A DNA stretch of 64,000 nt from Petunia secreta (GCA_029990175.1 JARKIP010000033.1:20009001-20073000); one strand, 5' to 3'. Counted from the stretch's first letter, positions 36,344 to 47,555 are shown. Made by a program: numbers and translations. The notes: generated by a model from the letters alone, not told the origin.

Positions 36344-36670
36344 AAGATACAAAGGTTTGAAGTTCAAGTAAGTGGCAAAAAAAGAGATAATTTTAAAAAC
36401 TTGTTAAAACCTAAATGGAAACGCCAAAAATAGGCTATTCATGTACTTATCCATTTTTTCCAACATGTTATTACTAGGGGTTTTTACACAAATATACAAA
36501 TTTTCACCCTTAATTACAAAAAAATAGCAATATTTTTCTAATTACAATATATAACAATATATTTTCTAGCACATTCATCAAAACCCTAGCTATATAGAGT
36601 TTATTTTTCTCATTTGCTCATTCCTCCTATATTAGCTCATCACAGCTGTCCAAACATTTGAAAAATTCTC

Positions 36671-37150
36671 ATGGCTCACCGGGGAAAAAAAACCACCAGT
36701 CACCGCTGGAGCTCCGCCGGCGGTCCTCCATCGGCTACCGTAAATACCAAAGTATACCTTCCTGAACTCGTCTTGACCCCTACTTCCCAGATCCGACCTC
36801 CATTACCCTTGAAAATGCTTCCTTTGGCATAGATCAGGCCAAAAAAGTGGCGAGGGGATGAAAGAGTATAATCTTTGTACGCTGCTGCTGATGATGCTGT
36901 TGAAACCGAGGTAGAGGATTGTAACGGTTTTGAGTCACCGCTGCTGCTGATGATGCTGTTATTGGCTTATGTATGATAACATAACACATTTATTAATTCT
37001 CAATTGATAGATACGTATGATGTTCATGGAAGTAATAGTTGCCCTGCAGGCGGCAACCCAATCGATGAAGGGCTTGGACTGTTTCCCTGATCCAGAAACC
37101 AAGGGTGTAGATTGCTTTCCCCACCGAACCCATTTGATTCCGATTCCACT
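36671..37150 (+). other. Exon-like GC-rich block inside the Mutator-like element
   Basis: An ATG at 36671 opens a short frame rich in Pro, Ser and Lys (GGPPSATVNTKVYLPELV). A second stretch near 37050-37150 reads LDCFPDPETKGVDCFPH. An 18-bp GCTGCTGATGATGCTGTT repeat occurs twice (36882, 36941). Composition differs from the AT-rich surroundings. A captured gene fragment is possible; the source is not recognised. Confidence 0.35.
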
Positions 37151-37369
37151 ATCGCCTTTCTCCTATCTGCAGATTACTAAAATGTACTACTAATCTATTT
37201 ATGTGTTGTTTTGAGTTTAGGTGAGAGGACTTTGAGAAATGGGGAGTGTGGAAACCACAACAAAGGGTGAAAATTTTATGTTATTTTCGAGTAGTACTGA
37301 GTGGACTCGCAGAGGTTCTTTTTATTTTTTCTTTTATTATATACTACTAAATCAACGTTACTATTGTAA

Positions 37370-38170
37370 ATGCTGAAACGCTCTGAAACAGCGTTGAAAC
37401 CATCTGAAAACAGCTGTTGAAACTGTCTGATGGAGTCTGAAACAGCTTTGAAATAGTATCTTACAAAGGTGAAATAGTTTAGACAACGGCTAAAAACAAG
37501 ATGAAACAATATTGAAACAGTCTAGAAACAACTAGATACAGTCTAGAAAATAGTTAGATACGGTGCAAAACAACCTGTAACGGTGTAAAAAAAGTATGAC
37601 ACAGTCTATAAATAGTTAGATACGGTGAAAAATAGTTTGAAACGGCGCCGAAATGGTTTGAAACAGTGCATAAACAATTTGATACAGTGTTGAATACAAC
37701 CTGAAACGGTGCAGAAACAGTTTGATACAGTGCTGAAAACAACCTGAAATGGTGCAGAAACAGTTTGATACAGTGCTACAGAAACAGTTGATATGGTGCA
37801 GAAACAGTCCGACACAGTACTGAAATGAATCGAAACGGTGCAGAAACAGTTCGATACGGTGCTGCAGAAATAGTTAGATACGGTGCTGCAGAAACAGTTG
37901 AAACGGTGCAGAAACAGTTAGATATGGTGCTGCAGAAATAGTTGAAACGGTGCAGAAACAGTCAGATACGGAGCAAAAATAGTACATATATAGTGCTGAA
38001 ACAGTCTAAAACGGCTATGAAAAAAATCGGAAATAAAATATAAAATATAATGTGAAACAATGCAAAAAAGGTGAAATATTTTAGAAACTGTGAGAAACAA
38101 TGCACAAACGGGATGAAACAAATGCTAAAACAATCTAGAAACAGCTAGAAACATTGAGATACGGTGAGAT
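37370..38170. repeat. Minisatellite built on GGTGCAGAAACAGTT
   Basis: Degenerate units of roughly 20 bp (GGTGCAGAAACAGTTTGATA and variants such as GATACGGTGCTGCAGAAATA), in places as a longer unit of about 55 bp. Minus-strand reading frames of the form FCTVSN repeats are by-products of the array. Confidence 0.85.
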
Positions 38171-38539
38171 ACAACGAGATACAGTAGGGATGGGATGAGG
38201 AAAAGTGAAATTGGGGGAAATAGGAGGAGTAAAAGTGAAATTGGGGGAAATGGTGGGAGGGAAAGTAAAATAGGAAAAAATGGTAGGAGCAAAAGTGATA
38301 GTGGGGGGAAATAGAGGAAGAATGTAAGGGTTTGGTATGTTATGGAAAAATATTGCTATGTTTTTGTTATATTTGTAATTAACTTGTATTTTCCTCTATA
38401 TAGGGTTATTTTGTTAAAATGTTGTTATGTTTGATAATTAAGTTCTAAAAATTGTACTTTTGTGTAAAAATCTCTTATTATTATGGGATCTCTATTGATC
38501 TAAAATCCGCGTGTTGGCTTACCGGTAAAAATTTCATGT

Positions 38540-39057
38540 AGGGGCCTGTTTGGCGTGCGCTAATTGATTTGTAGCCGTAAAAAATAAATTTGCTGAGAAA
38601 TAGCCACTTCCGGACAAGTCCCAGTATTTTATTATGAAACTTTATATAAAACTTCAGTAAACTAACCCCAATATAAAATAATGGGACCTTTGAACATGTT
38701 AGTTCAAGGTCCCATTATTTTGTTATGAGACTTTATATATAGAAAGCTTCAGTCCCATAACAAAATATAAAGTCTCATAACAAAATAATGGGACCTTTGA
38801 ACATGTTTGTCCAAGGTCCCATTATTTTGTTATGAGACTTTATATATAAAGCTTCAGTCCCATAATAAAATAATGGGACCTTTGAACATGTTAGTTCAAA
38901 GTTCCAGTATTTTATTATGGGACTAGTCTGGGGTGTTTTTCAACGCTAATGGAGCGTAAGTGTGCGCGCAAATTTTTGGCCATTTCTCAATTAATTTTAA
39001 AACGGTGGATAAAACTCATTGAGCGCGTCTAAAAATAGCTACACATCAAAATTTCCC
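38540..39057. mobile_element. Probable MITE with long internal hairpins
   Basis: The ends (AATTTGCTGAGAAATAGCCAC at about 38590 and GGCCATTTCTCAATTAATTTT at about 38980) are loosely inverted. Between them, AAGGTCCCATTATTTTGTTA TGAGACTTTATA and its exact inverse recur three times (38705-38930). Exact ends and target duplication not resolved. Confidence 0.5.
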
Positions 39058-39530
39058 GGCTTACCGAACATGTGTTTTACACCTTCAGTAGTTGAAGTTC
39101 TAGATGTCTCTGATAGGTCTCACTTCTTTCCAGCATAAAAAATGCACTCATATTTTAATGGAAAGATTATTACTATTTAATAATCTAATTCAAAAGCTTT
39201 TTAAGACAGTTCTAAGAGGTCAATGAGCTTTTTAAGCTAGGTAAAAAATCATGGCTATTATTTGTACATTTTTATGTAAGTCCTTGTTTAAAAGTTTGAG
39301 GCTATAATAATGACTGTTACAAGTTAGTTGAGATCTTGCTTTCATTATTTTAGAAGGCGTTAAATTTATTCAGAAGAAGTCATGAGGAAACATCTACCTC
39401 AAGAATGTGAATTAAAGGTGATCCGCATCAAACGTTGAGCCACATAAATTTTCACAATTAAAATATTCGAGAACCACAAATGATGAAGCTTTGTCCTTGT
39501 TTTTAGGACATGCCTAGCTACCTCCCACAT
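39058..39530. other. Upstream region of the first small-protein gene
   Basis: No coding sequence recognised. A TATA-like CTATAAATTG at 39531 closes it. Confidence 0.4.
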
Positions 39531-39798
39531 CTATAAATTGCCCAAGCATTACCATTTCAATTCATTAAAAAAAAATCATAAGAGCTTGATCTTCTTCAAA
39601 GAACAACTCACTTTTATCATCTCTCTCTTTCTTCCTAAAGCGAAGGGAGGAAGGAGAGCTAATAAATCAATTACACCTAAATTAGTTGGCATTCAAGAAC
39701 AATTCCTCACCAGAAATTCCAAATTTCTGCTAGCTATTTGAGAGATATAGACTTATAGTCTAATTTTATTGGCTTTCACGTGAAACTTTCATTCAAAA

Positions 39799-39990
39799 AT
39801 GGCAAGAGAAACCAGAAACGTGCGTTCTTGTATGGAGGTTGCTCCTGCCCTAATAACCAGCTATCGACGAAAATCTTCAAATAGACCAGGATTAGAGACC
39901 ATTAGAGAAGATATCAACGAGGGGTTTGATGATGATACACAACATCTACTGTTTCCCCTTCAGTTTCAATGTCGAAACCATGGGATATAA
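39799..39990 (+). CDS. Small acidic protein, family member 1 (63 aa)
   Basis: A 63-residue frame starting MARETRNVRSCMEVAPALIT and containing RPGLETIREDINEGFDDD. The EVAPAL block near residue 13 and P-x-LETI near residues 30-35 are the signature shared with the other four small genes downstream. No signal peptide, membrane segment or known catalytic motif is seen. A TATA box (CTATAAATTG, 39531) lies about 270 bp upstream and CTCCCACAT precedes it. It is the most diverged member with member 5. The product is not recognised; conservation of the pattern among five neighbours is the reason to call it a gene. Confidence 0.65.
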   Translation: MARETRNVRSCMEVAPALITSYRRKSSNRPGLETIREDINEGFDDDTQHLLFPLQFQCRNHGI

Positions 39991-40489
39991 TTTAACGTTT
40001 AATCTTACACTAAGCGCGCTTTGTTTGAGAGCCTGAAGTGTTAGCCCTCCTTGCAGAATCAGGAAGTGGTTTTTTCTTTTTATATTAAAAAATGTAGCTT
40101 TCTCTTTCAATTATTATGTAATGAACCATTATTGCTCAAGAATAATTAACAGCATTTGATGGTATTTGTTAATTTATTAGTGATCCAGACTTGATTGTGA
40201 TTTTTTCGCCATAGAATTTATTTAAGACGTGTTAACTCCAGAAGACCAATACTTAGTCATTCAAAGAATGAGATTTCACTCACCAAAACCACCATAATTT
40301 CGAAAGACCTTGCATTATAGTGAGTTACACAATAAGATTACTTAAAAGGTGAATTCAAGAACTTCCTATACTAAACATAGCTTTATTTTTATTTTTATTT
40401 TTGGCTAGAAAAAAATAATCATAGGTTGTGCATAATATGGTTCTTCATCGACCGTGCATAATAATTAAACTCAATATGCGAATCTAGGC

Positions 40490-40517
40490 GTGTGCGCATT
40501 TCCCACATGCTTCACGT
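40490..40517 (+). promoter_or_regulatory. Conserved promoter module of family member 2
   Basis: GTGTGCGCATTTCCCACATG followed by CTTCACGT. Nearly the same module precedes members 3 and 4, always 130-140 bp before the TATA box. It contains CCCACATG and an ACGT core. Confidence 0.65.
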
Positions 40518-40647
40518 CACTATTTAGAAATTAGGTACATGCAACAATTATCGAAAACGACAAATTCAGATTCAGGTATGTTTCCTCTTTCTTTCGATCG
40601 ACACTTCACCAAAATTTTCTGTTCTTCTTCACTCCTTCACCTCACCT

Positions 40648-40659
40648 TTATATAAGTCC
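40648..40659 (+). promoter_or_regulatory. TATA box of family member 2
   Basis: TTATATAAGTCC about 180 bp before the ATG. The same TATATAA(G/A)TCC phrase stands before members 3 and 4. Confidence 0.7.
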
Positions 40660-40830
40660 CTCACAACCTACAATCTTTCCCCAAACCCCACAAAAATATA
40701 TATTCAAAATAATCAAGACTAAAGAGTGAAGACCAACTATATTTCTCTCTTTAGTTTTCCTTTATAAACCGTAGAAAAGTACAAATTTTCCATTTTATTG
40801 CTTCATTTTTGTTACTTGTTGCTAGCTCAA

Positions 40831-41028
40831 ATGGCCAAGTTTATTCATGAGAACAAAAAATCTTGGATGTTTGAGGTTGCAGTTCCAGCAGTATTAATGG
40901 CACCATATAGAATTTCGATTTCTCCCAAGCTAGAGACAATATTAGAAGAAGAAGATATTGAAGACACTAAATCTTGTGATTGCTCTTCTAGGACAGGAAA
41001 TTGTGTGCTTTGTTCCCAAAAGTCTTGA
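40831..41028 (+). CDS. Small acidic protein, family member 2 (65 aa)
   Basis: Starts MAKFIHENKKSWMFEVAVPA at 40831. An upstream in-frame ATG at 40798 is rejected because member 4 also begins MAKF and the similarity starts there. The core EVAVPAVLMAPYRIS and SPKLETILEEEDIED is followed by a Cys-containing tail (CDCSSRTGNCVLCSQKS). No signal peptide or membrane segment is obvious, although the AVPAVLMAP stretch is hydrophobic. Single exon. Members 2, 3 and 4 are close paralogues and share promoter blocks. Family unnamed here and function unknown; small size and hydrophobic-then-acidic layout would fit a regulatory peptide or adaptor, which is only a guess. Confidence 0.85.
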   Translation: MAKFIHENKKSWMFEVAVPAVLMAPYRISISPKLETILEEEDIEDTKSCDCSSRTGNCVLCSQKS

Positions 41029-41218
41029 GTTCATTAAAGTTGAAATAATTAGTATAGTGATTTCTGATAAGGTTCACTTCATTTTTTATTTTTTATTTTT
41101 GACTTGAGGGTGATGAAGGTTCTCTCTTTTCTTTTAATTTTCTTTCCATTCAAGTTTGAGGTGTGCCTTTGTACTAATTAAATCGATGGGCTACTGTGTA
41201 TTAAATTTTTCTATAGTA

Positions 41219-41476
41219 CTCCCTCCGTTTAAACAAGATGAGCCTTTTCGTTTTTTATAGTTAATTTGACTAATTTTTTATATTTAAATTAGATTATATT
41301 AAATTAATATTTTAAAATAAAAAATTTATATATTCAAAAGCTATACGAAAGTACTATAACATGCAACTCTTTCCATATTAATATGATGAAAAAATATCAT
41401 CTCAAATTATTGGTCAAAAGTCATTCAATTTGACTCTTCAAAAACGAAAAATTCATATAAATTGAAATGAAGAAAG
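41219..41476. mobile_element. Stowaway-like MITE
   Basis: Starts CTCCCTCCGTTTAAACAAG, ends with a degenerate inverse (TTGAAATGAAGAAAG), flanked by TA on both sides. Confidence 0.75.
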
Positions 41477-41608
41477 TATTATACTTTGGATTGAGTTTCA
41501 GCAGAGAAAATATGGAATGTATTCGTAGTACACTACGTGCTTAGTCCTAATGTTTTCATTATCTTCATTGATTTTCTTTTTTGGTAACTGTTATCTTCAT
41601 TGATTTGA

Positions 41609-42574
41609 ATTATACCTGTCAATTGGCCTGGGCTACCCCAATAGCGGACCGAACTGGTTCATTATAAACTGTTCGGAACAAGGAGAAAACGGGTTGCGGG
41701 CGTAGCCGGGCTTAAGAAGACCGGTTAGCCCAAATCGGTAAAAGAGCCGTCTTTGGCCCACTGGTGGACTGGACCGGACCGGACCGATTTTTTGATAGAA
41801 AATTATACTATATGTCAAGGAAAATTGAGACATGCTTTTGTCAAGAATCATACAAAATCTAATGTAGCATTTAGCCCCTTTTAGAATCCCTCACTATGCA
41901 GCAATATCAAAGATATTTTTAGCTTTATTAGGTACAACGAATGAACATATTCATTTACTATTTTTTCATTGCTAATTAAGCAACAATAAATAAGTTAGAT
42001 CAAATAGTAGAAATCAAGAATATATATTAATTAGGTATTTTATACAACTGATCTTCTTGGTTGTAAGAGAAATTGATAGTTTTAGTTTTCCACCATTGAG
42101 TTGTAATATTAAAGTTGTATCTATTTGACTAGACGTACTATAGTAATGATGAGATAGTATTTACTTAGAATAATAACAGTGATCTTTTACTTTATGAATA
42201 GTGCATCAAATTATTATAGTGATTACACTTGGTTTCCATCAATGAGTCAAAGTATATGATTTTCAAGATATTTTGATTCTTTCTTTCCTGCTTTTACCTT
42301 CTTTCTCTTTTTATGTAGGATTATATGTCCTTCCAATTGCAAGTACAAAATAACAGGCTTAGCTAAAATATGAAAAAGAAAAAAAATCTGACCGGACCGG
42401 ACCGGACCGATGCTTAATGGGCTAGGGCAGAGCCGAGCTTAAAATTTTCGAGAAAAAGACCGATTCGGACCGGACCAGTAATGGCCCAGACCGGATCAGA
42501 CCGGTACCGAGACTGGTGAGCCGACTCTTAACGGGCCGATCCGGACCAGTCCTGGCCCGATTGACATGTATAAT
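41609..42574. mobile_element. hAT-like non-autonomous element with GGACCGGACC arrays
   Basis: Inverted ends ATTATACCTGTCAATTGGCC and ATTATACATGTCAATCGGGCC (right end inverted). Subterminal GGACCGGACCGGACC repeats lie at 41768-41785 and 42390-42410. Repeated subterminal short motifs are typical of hAT elements. An 8-bp duplication was not found, so class is tentative. Confidence 0.55.
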
Positions 42575-43369
42575 TTTAATACACATACATGAACAACATG
42601 ATACAGAATTACAGATAGTGAAATTCAATGCCAAAGTTAAGTTTAGAACATGAGGATTATCTAAAATATACATAAGGAGATGAACAAATATTTCAGTCAA
42701 TATCGGTCATTTGGAACATATATTCCTACTAGTGCCGATGTGACCCTGCCAGCACAGGCCCTTAAGTAAATGTATTTTATTTTGAAATATTTACGCTGTT
42801 TGGATAATGCCTAAACTACGTAAACAAATAATAAAAAAAATTATACATTTTTCATGCATATTTCATAGTATATATTATGTGAATTATAAGTGGATAGATT
42901 GACTATGACGGCTATTTCATTTCATGTTTAGTTTCCTTTTCTTTTTGTGGGAACAATACAAATTAGCCGCTCTAATAACTTTATTTTATATTTATAGCTA
43001 TTGCGTCATGAAATTCAATTTTTACGCTCCAAATTTCAAGACACTATATCCTAAAGTTAAGCTTTCAGTTCAAATGTAGAATAAATAATCATTGGCTGAA
43101 GTCTAAATACGTATACTAAAAGAGTGGCTATCATGAACTTCATTGTCTTTTACGTACTTGATTTTTCAGATTATGTTGAAATTTTTTGGGAGATTTACAA
43201 AAATACCTATTAAAATCGAAATATTTATGTGCCTCTATCCATAAGTTTCATATGCCCTAACCATAAATTATTTATCCACTCTATCCATCCAGATTTGTAT
43301 ACCATAATTTATGAGGTATACTATAAAAGTATACAACCATAAGGCCAGACTTGTATACTATAATTTATG

Positions 43370-45193
43370 GGCTGAATTGCAAAAATATGACACGGAAAGT
43401 AATGGTTTGCCCAAGTGCCCTAAATAACTGTGGTTTAGCAAAACTATCCTCCATTAATTTAATAAAATTTATTCCGAACGAAAATACCCCTCACAACTAA
43501 TAAAAAGACCCACACTATCCTCCCCTTCCTTTTCTCCATTCAAACAATCTCTAAACTCTAAAAACCTACAACTTTTACAGATTCCTCCATTGAAACGAAG
43601 ATTCAAGGTTGGATTCCTTAAAATTCCTATTCTCTTACATTCATTTGGATAACCTTGTAAAAAATCTATGAAAATAGGTATCTTACACAGACTTCTTGGC
43701 AATGGGCACCTTGCACAGACTTCTTGGCAATTGCAAAAATTTTAAGCCCTGTTGCAATAGGCAACTTGTCTCTGCAAGTCTTGCCTATGCAAAGAGTTTA
43801 AGCTCTGGTGTAATGGCACCTTACACAGACTTCCCTGGCAATTTCCAAGACTTCAAGCTTTATTATAGTGGCAACTTGCAAAAGAAAGTCTCTGCAAATC
43901 TTGGCTATTGCCAAGAGTTTAAGCTCTGGTGCAATGGGCACCTTACAAAGACTTCTTGGCAATTGTCAAGATTTCAAGCCCTGTTGTAGTGGCCAATTTG
44001 CAGAGAAAGTCTCTGCAAGTCTTGGCTATTGCCAAGAATTCAAGCTCTGGTGCAATGGGCACCTTGCACAGACTTCTAGGCTATTGCCAAAACTTCAAGC
44101 CTTGTTGCAGTGGGTAATTTGCAGAGAAAGTCTCTTCAAGTCTTGACTATTGCCAAGAGTTCAAGCTCTGGTGCAATGGGCACCTTGCACAGACTTCTTG
44201 GCAATTGCCAAGACTTCAAGCCTTATTGCATGGGTAATTTGTGAGAAAGTCTCCGCAAGTCTTGGTTATTGCCAAGAGTTCAAGCTCTAGTGTAATGGCA
44301 GCTTAACTAGGAAATCAAAGTGGAATCCAACATAAGAAAAATAAAAACAAGATTGAATGAAAGTTACAAACATCGTCATTAAGGGTCAACTTATTATTGG
44401 ACAAATCAAGAAACCAACTTCTTTTATCAATGGTAAATTCTCTATAACTTTTGGCAATAGCCAAGACTTTAAGGTCGGGTGGGAAGAGGCAACTTGTAGG
44501 GGAAGTCTCTGAACGATCTGGTGCAATAGGCAACCTGCATACAAAGTCTCTGCAAGTATTGACAATTGCCAAGACTTTAAGCTCTATGCAATAGGCAACT
44601 TGCAGAGAAAGTCTCTTCAAGTCTTGACAATAGCCAAGACTTTAATCTCTGTGCAATAGAGGCTACTTGCAGAGAAAGTCTCTGCATTAATGGCAATAGC
44701 CAAGACTTTAAGCTCTATGTAATGAGCAACAAAAATATCTAATTGCTATTACCAATAAGAACCTTAAAATCATCTTAATCAAGCATAAGAAGTAAAAAAA
44801 AAAAATTTACAGGAACGTCAAATTTAATTCAACGATCATCAATCAAACTGGAAAAAACTTACAAATAAGTGTATAGATAATAATTATAAAAAAAATAAAT
44901 ACAAATAAAGGATTAGGCAAAATAAAAATTACATTATAACACAAATTAAAGAATAATAAAATAAATAAAACTTTTCAGATTTTCTAAATCTCTCTAGGAC
45001 ACAAAGAAGAAAGAAGGAAGGGAAGGAGGAAGGAGAGAAGGAAAGAAATGAGGAAAGAGAGAAGAAGAATGTTCCATGTGAATTGGGTTTAGACAGGGGT
45101 AAAATAGTCCTTTTGCATAGTGAGAGATGATGTGGAGGGCATTTAAAATTGGTAAGACCAGTGCTTGTGGAGGGCACTGCGTGAAATTTTTTG
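43370..45193. mobile_element. Mutator-like non-autonomous element with palindromic minisatellite (copy 2)
   Basis: Starts GGCTGAATTGCAAAAATATG and ends GTGAAATTTTTTG. It is flanked by a perfect 9-bp duplication, TAATTTATG at 43361-43369 and 45194-45202. The empty site is represented by the related MITE at 55.7 kb. The ends are only weakly inverted (GCAAAAATATGACACG against CAAAAAATTTCACGC). No transposase. The 9-bp duplication is the reason for the Mutator call. Copy 1 lies inverted at 1-1087. Confidence 0.75.
43690..44720. repeat. 121-bp higher-order minisatellite with CTTGGCAATTGCCAAG palindrome, array 2
   Basis: Each unit of about 121 bp has two related halves, GTCTCTGCAAGTCTTGGCTA-type and GCACCTTGCACAGACTTCTT-type. 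Unit starts are near 43888, 44009, 44130 and 44249. CTTGGCAATTGCCAAG is a perfect 16-bp palindrome, so each half could form a hairpin. Beyond about 44320 the array continues in inverted orientation (GCAACTTGCAGAGAAAGTCT with CAATAGCCAAGACTTTAA). Confidence 0.85.
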
Positions 45194-45350
45194 TAATTTA
45201 TGCAGTATACTATAAATGTATACACTCATGAGGCATAACAAAGGTATACAGTAATAAATGGGTAGATTGAGAAAATACTTTTAATTTTTTGCTAGTATAA
45301 TTTTTAATGGGTATGATTTATAAATACTTCAATTTCAAGGGTATATAGTC

Positions 45351-46244
45351 CATTTTAAAAAAATTAGCTTTTTAAAATTTATTCAATTTTAGCCCGTGGG
45401 ACGTTTTATTGTTTTTAGGTCATGGTCAGGCTAAAATATATATTTTTTCTTGAAAAACAACAACTACTGGCTATATAAAAAAAATTGTATTTTTAACGTG
45501 GGTATTCTCAAATATGTGCCAAATATAGGCTATTCGTTAATTAGTAACTTAAAAATATGGCTATGAGTCAAATTTCTACCAGCTATATGTTGGTTAGAAT
45601 TTAAGAGTGGCGACGAGTCAAAATCCTAACCAAATCTTGTAAGTGCAAGAGCAACGCTTTTCCGGATCTTACACGTGTCCTTCACTTCTTTCCAATTTTC
45701 TCCACTAAAACAATATATATACTACATATATACTCAAAATTTAGAAAAGACTTTGGTTTTGTGATCAGTTTATTAGAGCGTCAGGATGCTTAAATAAGTT
45801 TATAAGCTGATTAAATCAATTAGTAAGTAGGGAGTAATTTTAAGGTTATTGATGTGTTATTTAACATCAAAGTTGGTCACTCCAAATTTTTAAGCATATT
45901 CTTCCTACTTTTGTGAAATTGCAAAATTTTTCCATCTAGGTAACCTAAGAAAATCAATTAAAACAAGCCATTTTTCTCACTAGGATACTTTTGCCTATCA
46001 TAAATATAAAGTTTATCAATTCTGAATATCATTAACCCACTAACTATTTGAAATTTACAGTAATATTTTTGAGAGTAATAAATTTTTAATACATATATAG
46101 GATTTTAGACAAAAACTTTGAAAACCCCCTAATCTTATAGCTACCTCAGCCCGCTTTATATTTGTATAATTATATCTTAAATCTAATAAATCAAATAAAC
46201 AACATAATGAGCTAAGAGAAGTACAAAACAAAAATCTAAGAGAT
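45351..46244. other. AT-rich spacer, nothing recognised
   Basis: No coding sequence or clear repeat. Confidence 0.35.
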
Positions 46245-46271
46245 GTGTGCATTTCCCACATGTTGCACGTC
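46245..46271 (+). promoter_or_regulatory. Conserved promoter module of family member 3
   Basis: GTGTGCATTTCCCACATGTT then GCACGTC. See the module at 40490; the distance to the TATA box is about 136 bp. Confidence 0.65.
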
Positions 46272-46405
46272 TTCACCCAAAAATTAGGTAGAACTCATCA
46301 ATCATCGGTAAAAGACACATTCAGATTATTGTGATGTTTCCACTGTCTTTCTACCGACACTTAACCCCAATAATTCCTCACTTCACCTTACCTTATACTA
46401 TAACA

Positions 46406-46418
46406 TATATATAAGTCC
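46406..46418 (+). promoter_or_regulatory. TATA box of family member 3
   Basis: TATATATAAGTCC, with the same downstream flavour (TCACTCTTCTTTCAAACTCC) as members 2 and 4. Confidence 0.7.
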
Positions 46419-46682
46419 TCCACGCTTCACTCTTCTTTCAAACTCCACAATAATATAGACTCAAAATAGTCAAGATTCTGTTTCTCTCTTTTTGGCCTTT
46501 AAAATCCCAACATTAGTTCCAAATTTCAGTTTCAAAGCTCACTCTTGCATTTTATTTCGTTTAATCATCTGACATCAACTCATTGACCAGACTAATACGG
46601 ATTCGTATTGAACTTATTAATGGCTAAAGGGTGTTTTCAAGAAAATATTCTGAACATTTCGGCTACTCATATGCTGCATCAA

Positions 46683-46877
46683 ATGGTCAATTCGAACGAG
46701 CACAAGAAATCTTGGATATTGGAGGTTGCTGTTCCAGCAGTTCTCATGGCACCCTATAGGATTTCAATTGCTCCACAGCTAGAGACTATACTGGAAGAAG
46801 AGGATTTTGAAGAATGTGAAGTTTATGAGCTCTCTTCTAAGACAGGAAGTTGTGTTATTTGTTCCCAAAAGTCTTGA
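46683..46877 (+). CDS. Small acidic protein, family member 3 (64 aa)
   Basis: From the ATG at 46683 the product begins MVNSNEHKKSWILEVAVPAV and continues MAPYRISIAPQLETILEEED with a tail ending SCVICSQKS. In-frame ATGs also lie at 46608 and 46620, giving a longer N-terminus (MAKGCFQENILNIS). The shorter start is preferred because the similarity to member 2 begins there and the bases before it (GCATCAAATGG) line up with GCTCAAATGG in member 2. Closest to member 2: only a few differences in the core. The Cys-x-x-Cys near the C-terminus is shared by members 2 and 3. Function unknown. Confidence 0.83.
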   Translation: MVNSNEHKKSWILEVAVPAVLMAPYRISIAPQLETILEEEDFEECEVYELSSKTGSCVICSQKS

Positions 46878-47555
46878 GTTCACTCAAGTTAAAATAATCA
46901 GCATAGCAATATCTGATGAATTTTTCTTCATCATTCTTATTTTTTTTTTGACTTAAGGGTGATGGAGGTTCTCTCACTTTGTTTTTCTCTGTTTTATATG
47001 TAAATTGGCCAAAACTCAAGAGTATAATAGTTTGTGTTGTGTTTCACCAGAGTATATTAGAGAAGTATTGTAGTTCTATTGTTGTCATTTTCTTTATTGA
47101 TTTGAGTACAGTTTCTGGAAGCAATTCACTTTTGGAACATTGTGTTTGACAACAATAATAAGTAGCTCTCTAATCTTTAATATCTCAAACTCTAACAACA
47201 TTCAAACATACCCTTCCAAATTTTTTGTGAAACAACCAAGGTCCAATATATATGACAAAGAAATCAAACTAGACAAGCTATTTTGGGGTAAATATATCCT
47301 GTTGGGCCACTCAACTTCAATGTTTTGTTGCACCTATACCACACAAACATTTTCAAGTTTCTGCGCGAAATGGACAGATATGGCGCCATTGTAACAGTTT
47401 TAGCCCCTATAGGAAAACTATTTTTTGCCCTGTCAAGAAAAACACCCGGTGATTGCCAGTAGTTACCGGGGAAAAACTTTTGGTAATCACCAGGTCCTCT
47501 TGCTAGTAAGATCTGGCGATCGCTGGGATTTTTTTCTAATAGGAGCTAGAAAATA
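46878..47555. other. 3' flank of member 3, no gene seen
   Basis: The 3' flank of member 3 is still similar to that of member 2 (GATGGAGGTTCTCTC against GATGAAGGTTCTCTC). The frame at 47140-47394 is not supported by any recognisable motif. Confidence 0.4.

Larger units (their letters stand above)
36477..38474. mobile_element. Mutator-like non-autonomous element, possible Pack-MULE
   Basis: The left end GGGGTTTTTACACAAATA and the inverted right end GAGATTTTTACACAAAAG are similar, followed by a second block (TAATTACAAAA..ATAGCAATATTTTTC) shared by both ends. Flanks are TTATTACTA (36468-36476) and TTATTATTA (38475-38483), a 9-bp duplication with one mismatch. Inside are a GC-richer exon-like block (36671-37150) and a minisatellite. 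No transposase is present. Confidence 0.7.
43190..45350. mobile_element. MITE interrupted by a Mutator-like element
   Basis: The two outer parts (43190-43369 and 45194-45350) together match, inverted, the uninterrupted element at 55686-56031. The interruption falls in the phrase TATACTATAATTTATG|CAGTATAC. Confidence 0.75.

Noticed and set aside
37276..38121. Repetitive minus-strand frames of the TVSNCFCTVS type
   Set aside because: By-product of the GGTGCAGAAACAGTT minisatellite; units vary in length and stops are frequent.
41609..42574. 8-bp target duplication for the hAT-like element
   Set aside because: The flanks TGATTTGA and TTTAATAC do not match; the hAT assignment rests only on ends and subterminal repeats.
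1..45000. The two palindromic repeat arrays as a CRISPR array
   Set aside because: Plant nuclear sequence; units are degenerate, contiguous and lack unique spacers.
46608..46682. Longer N-terminus for small-protein member 3 and similar extensions for members 2 and 4
   Set aside because: The extensions are not similar to each other, while similarity between paralogues starts at the downstream ATG.
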